A stretch of 9,364 bases of DNA. It comes from Campylobacterota bacterium. GTDB taxonomy: Bacteria > Campylobacterota > Campylobacteria > Campylobacterales > Sulfurimonadaceae. Shown piece after piece: positions 9,005 to 9,364 of this stretch. Below the pieces are notes generated by a model that was given only the letters and a program-made list of their open reading frames with translations, was not told the origin of the DNA and searched no databases. Each line of letters begins with the position of its first letter. Positions within the stretch are counted from its first letter, which is position 1. Both the position numbers and the translations under genes were made by a program. The stretch covers positions 1 through 9,364 of the forward strand of contig JAADDU010000151.1 of the NCBI GenBank assembly GCA_013153755.1, in the 5' to 3' direction.

Positions 9005-9024
9005 ATGTAGCTTTAAAGCTACAT
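9005..9024. terminator. Perfect 20-bp palindrome, possible bidirectional terminator
   Basis: ATGTAGCTTTAAAGCTACAT is a perfect palindrome starting two bases after the methyltransferase stop and lying between two convergent genes. As RNA it can fold to a seven-pair stem with a TTTAAA loop. A T-rich tail is absent immediately after it on the plus strand; on the minus strand TTTTT follows about six bases later. A weak terminator or mRNA 3'-end stabiliser is the likeliest role. Confidence 0.5.
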
Positions 9025-9063
9025 ATATAGATGCCTTTTGATAAATCTTATTTTTTAAACTAT

Positions 9064-9265
9064 GGTTGTCTGATATACTACTTTGTCTCTAACCATAACA
9101 AACTTGTCTTAGCTTCAAAGATATCTTTGATGTAACTCAAGTCATAAACAGAGATATCAAAAACATCATTTGGCATGGTATTTCCAGAGAGTATAAGCCA
9201 TGATGGTTGATCTCCTAGACTAACACCGTAGAGCGTATTGTTTACAAAAGATAGGTTGTCTGATA
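9064..9265. repeat. 12-bp direct repeat GGTTGTCTGATA, two copies
   Basis: GGTTGTCTGATA occurs at 9064-9075, just past the stop codon of the minus-strand right-edge gene, and again at 9254-9265 inside that gene, 190 bases apart. On the minus strand the coding copy reads TATCAGACAACC and falls in the segment encoding VSDNLS. It may be chance in AT-rich DNA or the trace of a small duplication. Confidence 0.4.
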
Positions 9266-9364
9266 CTCTCTCCTCACCAGAGTCTCCTCCAGATTCATTA
9301 CCAACATAGAGTGCTGTTGTATCTGTCTCATTCTCTTCATAAAATATATTCTCCTCTACGGTAA
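9078..9364 (-). CDS. Unrecognised protein, C-terminal 94 residues (5' end beyond window)
   Basis: An open frame on the minus strand enters from the right edge and ends at TAG (9080-9078). It gives 94 complete codons with no interruption. I do not recognise the family. The visible part begins with an acidic stretch (TVEENIFYEENETD), continues with LYVGNESGGDSGEERVSDN, and ends in an alternating hydrophobic pattern (SWLILSGNTMPNDVFDISVY, then DLSYIKDIFEAKTSLLWLET), which looks like beta strands and one helix. The composition is acidic and low in lysine, unlike the neighbouring cytoplasmic proteins, which would suit an exported or surface protein, but the N-terminus needed to test this lies outside. 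It is convergent with the methyltransferase gene. That it is coding is supported by sensible codon use and absence of stops over 285 bases, not by homology. Confidence 0.6.
   Translation of the reverse strand, partial: TVEENIFYEENETDTTALYVGNESGGDSGEERVSDNLSFVNNTLYGVSLGDQPSWLILSGNTMPNDVFDISVYDLSYIKDIFEAKTSLLWLETK

Overview
The window is AT-rich, tightly packed bacterial chromosome. Several features point to Campylobacterota (epsilonproteobacteria), most plausibly a Sulfurimonas-like sulfur oxidiser. These are the PolA N-terminus with its DTFGFFFR start, the A/T-loaded codon use, promoters that consist of an extended -10 (TGnTATAAT) with no clear -35, and chains of overlapping genes. The genus is an inference; the phylum is fairly secure.

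Layout. From 1 to 5525 everything lies on the minus strand. Read in the direction of transcription, this is tgt (queuosine tRNA modification), a secreted DUF4874/DUF4832-type lipoprotein, a six-helix membrane protein of the DsbD_2/TauE-like family, an HDOD-domain signalling protein, and DNA polymerase I (polA, cut by the window edge after about residue 495). The first three are chained by TAATG stop/start overlaps. The HDOD gene has its own likely promoter in a 42-base gap, and its stop codon directly abuts the polA start. A 115-base divergent intergenic region (5526-5640) carries two facing promoters whose cores are near-perfect mirror images. From 5641 to 9002 the plus strand carries argD (arginine biosynthesis), a TolC-family outer-membrane protein whose signal peptide is encoded inside the 3' end of argD, and a MidA/NDUFAF7-family methyltransferase. 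A perfect 20-base palindrome at 9005-9024 follows, and then the 3' end of an unrecognised minus-strand gene that runs off the right edge.

The genes do not form one pathway. This is core-genome territory (tRNA modification, replication and repair, arginine synthesis) with three less-characterised passengers: the lipoprotein, the TolC-like protein without a visible pump, and the right-edge gene. No mobile element, CRISPR array, RNA gene, riboswitch or defence system was found. I see no clear sign of a novel multi-gene system. The most interesting points are the mirrored divergent promoters, the out-of-frame encoding of a signal peptide within argD, and the GEW-motif lipoprotein embedded in the tgt operon.
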